The position numbers were made by a program, and so were the translations under genes. A stretch of DNA of 64,000 bases from Triangularia verruculosa. Taxonomy: Eukaryota > Ascomycota > Sordariomycetes > Sordariales > Podosporaceae. How positions within the stretch are numbered: the first letter of the stretch is position 1; each line of letters opens with the position of its first letter. Below the pieces are notes generated by a model. That model was not told the DNA's origin and made no database searches. It worked only from the letters and a program-made list of their open reading frames with translations. Shown one piece after another: positions 53,520 to 63,944 of the stretch. The stretch lies in contig MU863910.1 of the NCBI GenBank assembly GCA_033296885.1, forward strand, positions 1-64,000, written 5' to 3'.

Positions 53520-53975
53520 CTTGTCGTTGTCGATTCGACTCTGGCTGCTTGGGGGATGCGTGTTCGTATGTACATGCAAGAGGAAGAAGACAGGCCGATT
53601 GAGATACGTTGGGAAACTTGGCTTTTATTTGTCGCGCAAGGCCTGGCGGGCGGGTGTTGGACAAGGTTTGGAGTGACGTCGGCCAGGCTTATTTGGCCGA
53701 TGAGTCGCACACCACGAACGGCCACGAGCAGAGAGATTTTTGTTTAAATGGGGTATCAAATTTAAATGTGTCTTAAAAGAAACGAAGTTCCAAAAAAAAG
53801 TTCTTTAACAACGCCATACCCGGCGTTGGTTTTCTTCACAGCCCGGCATCATCGGTCTGTTGACTCGCGTGGTTAACCTTCTACTGCGACGAAGATACCC
53901 GGAATGGCACTCACCAAAGTCATGTCACGTGATGTCACGTGCCTGTCACATGCGTGCGGCCTTCAATCGTCGAGC
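53520..53975. other. Intergenic, with tandem GTCACGTG motifs
   Basis: This lies between the F-box-like gene and the truncated reverse-transcriptase remnant. Two direct GTCACGTG copies (53924-53931 and 53934-53941) contain the CACGTG E-box bound by bHLH factors. Confidence 0.5.
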
Positions 53976-54830
53976 TCAACAACATGCGTGCAACCCGGGA
54001 CACCAGCCGCGGTACACGACTGACAAGAAATACTCGAGAGCCTGTGTTGTCGATCGGCCGGTGGCGGCGAACTGCCTTTTATCGACCAGGTTCAAATAGC
54101 TGGCCAACGTAGACAGACGATCGGCCACTACCCTTTCCAATATCTTCCCTAGGCAGGAAAGCAGGGCAATCGGTCGCCAGCTCTGGGCACGGCCATAGTT
54201 GGATTTGCCTGGCTTCTTCAGTAAAACGGTCTCGGCAGCGCGAAAAGGCTTCGGGAAGTACGACAGTTTCAGACAGGCGTTGAACAGCCGCCCCATGTGC
54301 GGGACAGAGGCACCCTTCGAGAGCCTGTATGCCTCGTTGCCGACTCCATCAGGATGAGGTGACTTCTTCTTCTTCAGGTTGCTGACCACGGCGAACAACT
54401 CCCCTGGCGCAAGGGGTGGACACTCGTCTGCCAAGAGCTCGAATGTTGACACACCTTCGTCTACGCCCCCGTCAGAGGAAGCGTCTGGGGGAGCAGTGAG
54501 TGGCTGCGCTGGTCCTGGCTCCGACCCAGACATGGTGGTCGCATCTACTCGAGGAGCGACATGCGAAGTGGCGACGGCTGGTGGGCGTGGGGGGCTCGGC
54601 AGCTCAACAAGGGTTGGTGGTTTTTCCGATCCACACGCGAACTCGAAGAATGTAGCGGCCATGTAAATTTCTGCCCGGTGCTCGCTCGTTTGAGTAGCCG
54701 GAGTGGTATGTGGATCGGCAAAGTAGGGGATTGGGAGTCCTCGAGGGGCACTCCACCGAGCGGCAAGCTTGTCCAGTTGGTAGACGGCACGAGATCCGTT
54801 GAGGGCAATCTGAACAGCGACGGTCTTGCG
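53976..54830 (-). mobile_element. 3'-truncated LINE (Tad-like) reverse-transcriptase remnant
   Basis: This continues in frame directly after the TAG that ends the endonuclease gene. It reads about 285 codons to a TGA at 53976-53978. RT hallmarks are present: SPHPDGVGNEAYRL (linker-RT0/1 type), FNACLKLSYFPKPFRAAETV, and KSNYGRAQSWRPIALLSCLGKILERVV. The frame ends before the catalytic (Y/F)ADD motif, thumb and any RNase H. Polymerase activity is therefore impossible. LINEs normally lose the 5' end, so loss of the 3' part points to deletion or rearrangement after insertion. Confidence 0.8.
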
Positions 54831-56496
54831 CTAGCCAGAGCGCCGGACGGCGGCCTGGATCACGTCAATCTTGTCGGCGACAGCTGCCCTGGCATCACTC
54901 AAGTCCTGGCCTTCGGCATGCTTCTGTGTCTCCAAAGCTGCCATGTGACGCTCGTATGTCAGCTGCACGAGCGCCTCCACCCGCTGCAAATACCGCTTTC
55001 GAATATTCAGGCGTCGCTTTGTGGGCAGTGTTGGGCGCATCATTTCCACGAATGAACGGGCAAATTCATCGATGTCATCCTCGGTGTCGACAGGGAGCTT
55101 GTGAAGAGGATCAAGAGCCTTCTCCTGGCAAGTGTTAGTTTGCAGCCTTGGGAATATTAAATGTTCGGGAAGCGCCCACGACTTACAACTGTGTCAGTGT
55201 ATTCCTCTGCCTTCACGCCGACCCAGCAGACAGAACTGTACGGTAGAAAGCGGCGCTTGACGCCCAGCCCAAATCGGGAGACAACAATCCTGTGGTCGGA
55301 ATCGAACCCATCCACATCCACAACACTCCAGTCCAAAAATCTCTCGTCAAGGTGAATGCCTGCGAAGGCAAGGTCGATGACAGACCGTGCTGTCTCATCG
55401 GCAGCAGACCGCGACCTAGAGAGGCACCGTCAGTTGCCGACCAAGTGAATGCCGCAAACAACGGGCTTTGACTCACCAGGTCCAGACTCCTTCGTGGTTC
55501 AAACACCTCATGCCTTTGCGCTGAGTCATGGTGGCTAGTTGCTCGCCCTTGGGGTCCTCCAAAGCGCCTGGCCCACCCCAGAGTCGCGCGTGAAGATTGA
55601 AATCGCCAACAAGGAGGTGGGACCGGCCGGTGCAATGCTCCTCTACGATGTCGAGGTTGATCTGTGTGTCGAGGTTATACACATTGTGTATCACCAAATC
55701 TTCAAACCGACCGGGTCTTTCGATGTGAAGACTGGCAACTAAGCCTTCGAGCTGTGGCACCTTCAAACAAGTTAGTGGTAAATCAAGGCACATGGAAAAG
55801 AAAAGGCTTGCTTACAGGCACCACTCTCCATGAAGAGTCCGGTATGGAAGAATGGACATAGAAAGCAACTTTGCTGAACTTTGGTGCTTGGTAGCTGTCG
55901 GGTTGGAGGCTCTCCGTTCGATGTTCGGCGACGCGTCTCGTAGGGATTGTCCGCGTCGGTAAGTGGACGTTCTGTAGTGAACCAGACAGCGTATCCGGCA
56001 ATGTTTCCCGCCTGCCACGCTATCTCGACCGGAGGGTCCTGTATTCTACACATTTATACTCCATGTCAGTGTCTGATCCCGTCCCAGGGGTGTATCTCTT
56101 GATGCCAGCGCTTACGCAATGATCTCCCATGGATGGTCCATGAGTTCCACGGCCGACCGAAGTGCCGCGAGCCTTTTCGGAGAGAACTTGAGGTTTATTT
56201 GCGCAACCGGGACCGTCTTGTTGTTCTTTGTGCTGGTCCTTTGTGGACGTGTCGGAGCAGGGGGGGCAATGGGCGGAAGGATGGAGCTTGCCAGGGCGGC
56301 GGGTCCTCTTCGCAGCCTGGCACATTGCTTGCGTTTCTTGCGTTTGTGCTTCTGTAGATAAACTAATGGTAAGTGGCTGTGCACTGGCAACGAAGGACAT
56401 ATCAACACGGAAGAGACAGGTCAAGATCAGCGATCTATTGCTTACATGGGGCTGGGTGGCTCGCAGGTGATGAGTGCTCCCGCGAAGGCGGGCCAT
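54831..56496 (-). CDS. LINE-derived endonuclease (EEP) gene with five spliceosomal introns
   Basis: Six exons: 56446-56496, 56116-56351, 55816-56045, 55477-55760, 55187-55415 and 54831-55124. All five introns are GT-AG, several with CTAAC branch sites (for example before 55760 and 55124). All junctions keep phase, except that exon 3 contains a one-base frame change near 55870-55900. The product starts MARLRGSTHHLRATQPH, then a basic KHKRKKRKQ segment. It continues with the apurinic-like LINE endonuclease: VAQINL, IQDPPVEIAW, HLLVGDFNLHARLWGG and DSDHRIVV, carrying the metal and catalytic Asn/Asp/His residues. It ends at TAG (54831-54833), after which LINE RT sequence continues in frame. Introns are not expected in a recently retrotransposed LINE, so this may be exapted or an old, spliced remnant. 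Confidence 0.75.
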
Positions 56497-57652
56497 GGCT
56501 TCGAGATACGAATGAACTGCTTGGTAGATTATGACTCTCCAAGTTGATCAAATCAGAGCCGAGGGGTGAAAGAAATGGTCAATAAGGAAGGGTCGAAGGT
56601 CGAGAGTGTCTTTGGAACGGCAACCGAATTGGAAGCATCTGTGTGACAGAACAGAGTCTTTATCACTGTGCCTGTCCAAAGCGAACCATGTGCTCCTTGT
56701 GCTGCCCTCGGCTAATAAGCTCGCGGGTTTGAGTCGAGTGCCCAAGGTACCTACCACGTTGTTTCAACTTCCCGGTCGTTTGGTTCCTCTCCTCCACACA
56801 TGGGCTGTCAGTCTGGCAGGATAGCGAGCGGGGTCTTGTCTCTAGCGGGAACCCAGCGAAAAAAAAGAACCTTTCACCCCAGCGGTGTGTTTCGTGATTT
56901 AGCGGATTAAGAAAGCCACCATTCTCCCCGAACTGTGATTGGTTACCAAGACAGTGGACGAGTGTCCATGACCGTCTTGCGTAGCAGCATTGCCCAGGGG
57001 CTGTGGTGATGCTCCCCCAGCAGGTAGTGACGTCCCAGAGTTCGAAGACTACGAACTTCGACCTTCCATTCCTCGACCACCTTACGGCCAAAAGATTTCA
57101 CAGTAATAGCTCGTACGAATACTATCATTCTTTTTTACTTTAAACTTTTATCAGTAATTATTGCGCGAGAGAGGTGTATATAGAGGGGTGGTAGTTATCC
57201 GTAGTCTCGATTAGGTATTTTGTGGGCAGGGTGCGTGCCTAGCGCAGGTTGGGTAGCCCCTGAAAATTTCAGTCCATGGAAAGGGGTTAGAGTCTGTAGA
57301 CTCAAGTGGGCAGTTCTTCTGTCCGGTCTGATCGCCGCAGCAAACTTTTCAAAACCATGGCAAACTGCAGCAGTTATGTTCTAGCGTGTGATGTGAAATC
57401 TCGAGAATGCAGCCTCGGGTAACCCCTTGATGCAGCGAAAAGGGGGCAGACATTTTTGTTGGGACCTGGGCGAAAAGGATTTAACCCAAGTACCTTACCT
57501 AGGTACCCAAGGTAAGCACCAACTCCATGAGTATATTTGAAGCAGGTTCCCTTCTCTTGGAGTGCTCATGGACCTTGATTTCTTCCTATGTACACAACAT
57601 CACCTAGGTATCTTCTCACTTGACCCACCAAGCCACCTTCACCACGTCCATC
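56497..57652. promoter_or_regulatory. Divergent intergenic region between the two LINE-derived genes
   Basis: About 1.15 kb separates the starts of the endonuclease gene (minus) and the Gag-like gene (plus). No coding exon is supported. It contains an AT-rich stretch (57115-57185) and CCTTACCTAGGTACCCAAGG at about 57493-57512, one of the recurrent TACCTAGGTA motifs. It may act as a bidirectional promoter; this is inference. Confidence 0.45.
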
Positions 57653-59678
57653 ATGGTCTATTCAGCCTTCACCCGCAACACCGGCTCCGGATCCGTCCGA
57701 CAGCCCGGACAACAAAAACAACCTCCTGTATTCCACCGCCGACCTGTCAAACCGACGAAGCAGCGTATGACCTGGATTTGTGTCACAGAATGGAAAGACG
57801 CATACACAACGCTCCTCCACCGTTCTAACGCAAATAAGTTTGCCGTACAAGGTCAATGGGAGCTCGATAACGGCGTTCGACCTGTCGCTATACGAATCAA
57901 AATGGGCCTGCTGTTTGTAGAGCTTCCCTTCCAGGTGGCCTGTCGCGCTGTTTACAGCGGAGTGACCAGCGACGGTGTCCGCTTTAAACCGATGTATGTG
58001 CACTGTGCCGTCCCCTCTCTGAAATCAAGTCTCCGTGGTGTGGTGGCTCTGACAAGAATGGCTCCATCGCAGATTCTGTAGCGTCGACCGGCTGCCAGAT
58101 ATGTGCTACAAGTGCCACGGGTTTAATCACCGGCAGAATGAATGTCCGGCTTCAACCTGGTCGTGTCGGCTCTGTTCGGGCCCTCACTGGGAGTACAACT
58201 GCACAAGCGGCGACACACGCAAATGCGCTAATTGCCATGGACCCCACGAGTCAAACTGGAGGGGATGTCCCCATCCTACCGCGGTGCGAGAATGGACGCG
58301 TGCTTCGACGAGGACCGAGCCCGACGGCGACGAGCTTGCCGCCACCCCGGAGGTTCAGGCCGAGTACGAGACTTTCAGAAACAACTGTCCATCGCCTCTG
58401 GTGTTTGACAAGTTCAGAGAGAGCTCCCCATCGCCATCACCCTCGGCATCGACTGGCAACCCAGCCGTCACGTTGCCTTCAATCCATCCCCTCTTGGAGA
58501 GAGCTCTTGCGAGAGCATCGTCGCCTAGCGCTTCTGAGGTTTTGGAGGTTGATGACGATTCTGATCATGAGACTTGGCGGTCGGATCCTGCAACGGTCGC
58601 TTCCTCGCCCCCTTCGCCACAACTCTCATCGTCGCGGGCCCCGAAACAGAGATATCATCACTCAACCCCCCTCGCAACGACTCCTATGACACCCATTTTA
58701 CGTTCATCTTGCCAGTGCTCGGTTGACATGAGGCTGTCAAGGGATAGGTCCTTACCATCCTCTCAGCTGTCGTTGCCACAGTCGCCAAAGGGCAAGGGCG
58801 TTGATAGGAGGCTGTGGCCATCGCTATATTCTGGCTCCGTGGCTTCCCTGAGCCCACTGGCATCGGCACAGCAATCGGTGGAAAGTCCTCTGCCGTCTTC
58901 TCATCGAGAACGTGGCAACCAGGCTCGTCCTCGACAGCAGACTCCCGATGGTATTTGGCCAACCCCAGAGCAGGTACCCCGTTCCTCATCTGAGCTTGCC
59001 GATGCTCAAGCAGTCAGCAAGCGTGGGGGTGTCAATGGCAACAGCTCTGGGAGCAAACGCCGGACCCATGTGGTCAGAGGTCCTCCGGCGACACCCAGTG
59101 ACCCCAAACAAAGCACGCTATACTCGTGTTGGTCCCGGGCCAATTCCAGAAAGACCGTTGCTGGCCCAAGCAAGCCTGCCCTGACTGCAGTCGCCACGAG
59201 CTCGACCGCCGACACCGCTACGGCTAGCGCAGCCAAAGTTGCAGCTGGGACTCAGCAGAAAGAAAAGAGAGGCCAGTGCAAAACAAAGAGCTCCCAAGCT
59301 GTCACGGATAGCGGTGCAGTTGAGGGTTCAGCCGGGGCCCAACATAGCAAGAAGAGGGGGCGGTCCAGGGCAGGCAGCTTCCAAGCTGCCACGGATACCA
59401 GTGCAGTCGAGGGTACTGCCGGCAAGAAGAGGGGCCGGCCCAGAGCAGGCAGCTCCCAAGCTGCCACGGATAGCGGTGCAGTTGAGGGTACAACCGGGTC
59501 CCAACAGAGCAAGAACAGGGGGCGGTCCAGGGCAGACAGCTCCCAAGCTGCCACAGATACCAGTGCAGTTGAGGGTACTGCCGGAACCCAACAGAGCAAG
59601 AAGAGGGGGCGGCCCAGAGCAAGCAGCTCTCGGGACGGGCACAAGCGTCAGAAAACATCAACTAACCCTAAGAACTAA
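57653..59678 (+). CDS. Gag-like (LINE ORF1) zinc-knuckle protein with AT-hook tandem repeats; frame break near 58060
   Basis: The first part (57653 to about 58050) encodes a folded segment (FAVQGQWELDNGVRP, MGLLFVELPFQVACRAVY). The frame then ends at 58081. The continuation is in another frame (CSVDRLPDM leading to the ATG at 58101), so a one-base shift or unusual splice lies at 58040-58081; otherwise 58101 is a separate start. Downstream are three retroviral-type zinc knuckles in a row: CYKCHGFNHRQNEC (CX2CX4HX4C), CRLCSGPHWEYNC and CANCHGPHESNWRGC. A Ser/Pro-rich linker follows, then five about 28-residue repeats at 59253-59640 carrying RGRPR/RGRSR AT-hook-like cores. Such knuckles are typical of LINE ORF1. 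The AT-hooks would add minor-groove DNA binding. It is transcribed away from the endonuclease gene. Confidence 0.72.
59253..59640 (+). repeat. Coding tandem repeat (about 84-87 nt units) with AT-hook cores
   Basis: Five degenerate copies encode a unit of the type K(K/N)RGR(P/S)RA-S-QAATD-(S/T)-AVEG-(T/S)-G. Unit length varies slightly because QQS is missing before copy 3. RGRPR and RGRSR alternate between copies, suggesting a two-unit (higher-order) duplication. It lies in the C-terminal part of the Gag-like protein. Confidence 0.8.
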
Positions 59679-61442
59679 AAGCCCGGCTCGGTAGTGTTTT
59701 GTTTACCATGTTTTCATTGTCATGTATTGTTGCAACTCTCCTTTAAACACATCTTTTACGCTCGCCAAGGCAGACGATGAACAGGTTGAAAAGGGGACGG
59801 GAACGGGGGTGGCTAGAGTAGGTAAGGTAGTGAGCTTCTTTTTCCATAGTGGTTTGTTTTCGCATATAGACATGTACTTGCCTTTTAAGTGTCCTTTGCT
59901 CGTTTCTTGGTCAAACTTGGTCTCGCAGTTCTGAATTGCGGAAACTGAAGAATAAGGTAGGTCCACAACGTGTAGACTATAAGTACCTTAAGTAGGTATG
60001 TACCGATGAATTGTGATATGAGTTGCAACTATCTGCCTTGAATCTCAGCTCAGTGCACTTTCAGATCAGCAAACCGATTTGCCACCCTTCGTTCTTTGAA
60101 CTGGGAAAGCCATCAAGCTGCAAGCATCTGTAGGAACCTCGAAAGCCATAGACCAAAGGGGCGGTTTGAGTGGCTGGGGGCCTTGCGGTGGATTCAGAGT
60201 CCAGGGGTTGGGTTGGCTCGAATTGCAATTTAGACATGGAAGGCATCGACCTCTTTTCTTCATCTTTTTGACCACTGCACGTGGATGTGAGACTTTAGAC
60301 CCCTTGATCCGGGCAAGGCCATGCCGACTATGAGCTTTTGAGAGCCCGTACCGTCTGGTGCGGCTTGCGAGCAAGTCACTGTCAACCGAGGGGAGGGTGT
60401 GTTTGGCAGCTGAGTCATCAAGTCGTTGTATCACCCACCACCTTCTTGCCGATGGTTCGGTGTGTTGCATTCGCTGTCTTGGTACTTCGTATAGGCGGTC
60501 CGTGTGACACTCGTCCATGTATCAACCGACTGGTTTCTGGGCCCTCAGCTAATACTTGAATGTTCCATTCATGTTCAGCTGAAGCTGAAAGAGGTCAATC
60601 TCAACATGCAGATGCGGAAGCATACCTACCTACTGCGCAGTACAACCCGGGCATCATCACAATAGAACCAGACTTGGCGTGTGCTCCGATCGTAGTTTGC
60701 AGCAAACCCTGCGGCGTGGTACCTAGATGAGAACTAACCTGGCCGTCAGAATGCCATCAGCAACCGCTGGACTCTGTCCATGGCGATATCTTCTGTTGTT
60801 ACCGGCTGATGGAGCACGCGCCGGAATTTAAGCACATGCCAAGAGGCCCGGTAGTTTGGGGCGCTAATTGCGATGCTTTAGCCTCTCCATTCCCGCGATA
60901 CAAGCGGTTGCCGAGATAGGTAGGTAATCCAAACACCCTTGGCAACAAAAAACCGAAGAATTCCCTGGACCATGCTGTTTTGTTGAAGAAGCCCGGTATG
61001 TGCCTGTCTCAGACAAGATACCACGCCGGAATGCTGTGAGACGCAGTGCCTGTAAGGTGGCATCATTGGTCAGCACAGGGCGACGTGGGAAGAGATGGGG
61101 CTGGCTCTAATTCTGATCCTCAGTTGAGGGCACCTTTTTGGGCTAGCACCCGAATTGCTTGGCATCCGCCACGCCCTCTTGGCTACCATTGGATTCCCTT
61201 GGTTCCCCCGAGCAATGTCTGCTGCAGGGGGGGAAGAAGAAAAGTGATCCCGTCATGAATCTGTATAAACCATCGCTTATCCCTCTCCCCCTCCTCGTTC
61301 TGGTCCTTGGTTGGGTAAGAGACGGGACCAGTCTCATCACATCCTCCCTGATGCAGGACAAAGCATCATTGCATTTCAGTCACTCGTTTTTTACGTTACT
61401 TGTAATTCTAATTACCTACCTTAGGTAGCTACCATCGCTACC
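59679..61442. promoter_or_regulatory. Long intergenic region; TATA box upstream of the GH55 gene
   Basis: About 1.76 kb without a supportable gene. TATAAA at 61264-61269 lies about 175 bases upstream of the GH55 ATG. TTACCTACCTTAGGTAGCTACC at 61410-61431 is just upstream of the start. A reverse open frame at 60066-60518 lacks any recognisable motif and was not annotated. Confidence 0.5.
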
Positions 61443-63944
61443 ATGCGCTTCCCATCGCTCTTTGCGCTTTCCGCCCTCCTTTTAGGGGCAACGGCCTCTC
61501 GGCTGGATGACGCCGCTGCCGACGCCCTCGACGCCGAGATCCATGAGTTGCTCAAGCGTGAGACGGCTGAAACGAGCAACTGTCAGTTCAAGGGCCGCCA
61601 TGGACCAAAACCTCCATTCCCACCAATCTCCCCTCCAGTTCTGCCTCCGCCGGTGACCTGCAACGACTTCTGGTTGGCAAGGATCAACCATGAGGGCGTG
61701 GCCCCCTATGCGCCAACCGCGGGTTACCAGGTTTGGCGCAACGTCAGGGACTACGGCGCCGTCGGCGACGGTATTGCCGATGACACGGCTGCCATCAACA
61801 ATGCCATCAGCGACCAAGGACGCTGTGGTCCGGGATGTACCGGTAGCACCATAACCCCGGGCCTGATCTACTTCCCTCCCGGTACATATAGGGTGACTGC
61901 GCCCATCATCGACTTCTACTACACGCAGTTGATCGGAAATCCAGGATGCCCCCCAGTTATCAAGGCTGACGCTGCCTTTGACGGCCGCTGGGTTCTTGAC
62001 ACCAACCCATATCAGGCTGGCGGTGCCCTGGCCTGGGGCGCAACCAATGTATTCTGGCGTCAGGTCGCTCACTTTGTCTTCGACTTGACTGAGGTTCCCT
62101 CCGGCATCGAGATCTCGGCCATTCACTGGCCCAGCTCTCAGGCCACCTCTCTTTCCAATATCGAGTTCCGTCTTTCCCAGACGCCAGGCACCCGCCACCA
62201 AGGTCTCTTCATCGAGGAGGGCTCGGGCGGCTACATTGGCGATCTCGTCTTCTACGGCGGCAACCAGGCCATGATTGTCGGCAACCAGCAGTTCACATTC
62301 AAGAATATCGCCATTTACAATGCCCAGACTGCCATCCAGCACTTTTGGGCTTGGGGCTGGACTTACATTGGGATCAGCATCAACAACTGCTCAGTGGGTT
62401 GGGATTTGACCTCGAACAATGGCACCTTTGTCAATGTGGGCACCATCACCATCATTGACAGCACAATCACCGACACGCCCATCGGAATCAAGTATGCCTG
62501 GCCCGACCCCAACCAGCCGGATGTTGGAAACACATTGATTGTTGAGAATCTTGATCTGGACAATGTCCCCGTGGCCATCCGAGGCCCCTTTGGCACTGTC
62601 CTTCCGGGCACCACTTCCACCACAACCGCTCTCACAATCCCTGCCTGGGGCCGTGGAAACAGCTACGACGAGAACAGCGGCCCCGAATTCTTCCAGGGCA
62701 CCTTCAATCCCCCGCCTCGCCCCGCTGGGTTGACGGCTCCTGGAGGAAGATACTTCACCGCGTCCAAGCCGTACTATGAGGACCAACCTTTGTCCGCCTT
62801 CCTCACTGCTCGTGATTTTGGAGCGACTGGTGATGGTTCCACTGACGACACCCGCGCGCTCAACCGCTTCTTCGAGGCGGCCGCCAAGCAAAGAAAGATT
62901 GCGTATCTCAACGCCGGCATCTACCGCGTGACTCGCACAGTTTTCATCCCCCCTGGATCGCGTATTTTTGGTGACTCCTCTTTCCCCGTCATTCTCTCGT
63001 CGGGTCGCTACTTTGAGAACCCGGGACGCCCTCAGCCAGTGGTCCAAGTCGGCAACCGCCGCGGGCCCGGTTCTGAAGGTCGCATTCAGTGGTCGAACAC
63101 GATTGTCTCAACCCGCGGCAAGCAGCCCGGCGCCATCCTTATCGAGTACAATCTCGCCACCACCCGGGCAGGCCAGTACTCGGGCATGTGGGACGTCCAC
63201 ACCCGCATCGGCGGCTTTGCCGGCTCCGATCTCCAGCTGGCCCAGTGCCCCAAGACTCCAGATGTCGTCATCACCGCTGCCAACCTCGATGTCGACTGCG
63301 TGGCCGCATTCATGTCGATGCACATTACCCGCAACGCCGCCAATCTCTACCAGGAGAATAACTGGATCTGGGTGGCCGACCACGACATTGAAATGCCCGC
63401 CAACAACCAGCAAATCACCATCTACGCCGGCCGTGGCTTGCTCGTCGAGGACACCCGCGGCCCCCTTTGGCTCGTGGCATCGAGCGTGGAGCACCACCAG
63501 CTGTACGAATACCAGTTCTACAACACCTCCACCATCTTCGCCGGGCAGGTGCAGACCGAAACGGCGTACTACCAGCCCAACCCCGACGCCCGCCTTCCCT
63601 TTGCGCCTGACCCGCGCTACCACGACCCGGAGCTGCTCACCCCCGGTGATTCCGGATGGGGCGTCAGAGCCGTCGACACGACCGACTTGTTCATCTACGG
63701 CGCGGGCTTGTACAGCTTCTTTGACAACTACGACGTCAACTGCTCGCAGGTTGGCACCGGGACGAGGTGCCAGCAGAGGATCTTGAGCTTGGAGCGGTCG
63801 AGGGTCACCGTGTACAACCTCAACACGGTCGGGACGGAGCAGATGGTGACTGTGGACGGGGTTGATAACGCCAACTACCAGGACAATCTGAACGGGTTCA
63901 TCAGCAGTGTCGCTGTGGTGGAGACGCGGGATTTGGTTATCTAG
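61443..63944 (+). CDS. GH55 exo-/endo-beta-1,3-glucanase, secreted
   Basis: An 833-aa single exon. The signal peptide (FPSLFALSALLLGATAS) is followed by a short propeptide ending in LKRE. Two pectate-lyase-3-type right-handed beta-helix domains are marked by VRDYGAVGDGIADDTAAIN (about 100) and ARDFGATGDGSTDDTRALN (about 455). This is the tandem arrangement diagnostic of GH55. Other markers are FPPGTYRV, WGWTYIGISINNCSVGW, GIYRVTRTVFIPPGS and WIWVADHDIE. GH55 enzymes cleave beta-1,3-glucan (laminarin, callose, fungal wall) by inversion. Size is within the family norm and no disruptive change was seen. Confidence 0.93.
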   Translation: MRFPSLFALSALLLGATASRLDDAAADALDAEIHELLKRETAETSNCQFKGRHGPKPPFPPISPPVLPPPVTCNDFWLARINHEGVAPYAPTAGYQVWRNVRDYGAVGDGIADDTAAINNAISDQGRCGPGCTGSTITPGLIYFPPGTYRVTAPIIDFYYTQLIGNPGCPPVIKADAAFDGRWVLDTNPYQAGGALAWGATNVFWRQVAHFVFDLTEVPSGIEISAIHWPSSQATSLSNIEFRLSQTPGTRHQGLFIEEGSGGYIGDLVFYGGNQAMIVGNQQFTFKNIAIYNAQTAIQHFWAWGWTYIGISINNCSVGWDLTSNNGTFVNVGTITIIDSTITDTPIGIKYAWPDPNQPDVGNTLIVENLDLDNVPVAIRGPFGTVLPGTTSTTTALTIPAWGRGNSYDENSGPEFFQGTFNPPPRPAGLTAPGGRYFTASKPYYEDQPLSAFLTARDFGATGDGSTDDTRALNRFFEAAAKQRKIAYLNAGIYRVTRTVFIPPGSRIFGDSSFPVILSSGRYFENPGRPQPVVQVGNRRGPGSEGRIQWSNTIVSTRGKQPGAILIEYNLATTRAGQYSGMWDVHTRIGGFAGSDLQLAQCPKTPDVVITAANLDVDCVAAFMSMHITRNAANLYQENNWIWVADHDIEMPANNQQITIYAGRGLLVEDTRGPLWLVASSVEHHQLYEYQFYNTSTIFAGQVQTETAYYQPNPDARLPFAPDPRYHDPELLTPGDSGWGVRAVDTTDLFIYGAGLYSFFDNYDVNCSQVGTGTRCQQRILSLERSRVTVYNLNTVGTEQMVTVDGVDNANYQDNLNGFISSVAVVETRDLVI

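Noticed and set aside
60066..60518. Minus-strand 150-codon frame in the spacer before the GH55 gene
   Set aside because: No motif, no splice partners and biased composition; not supportable.
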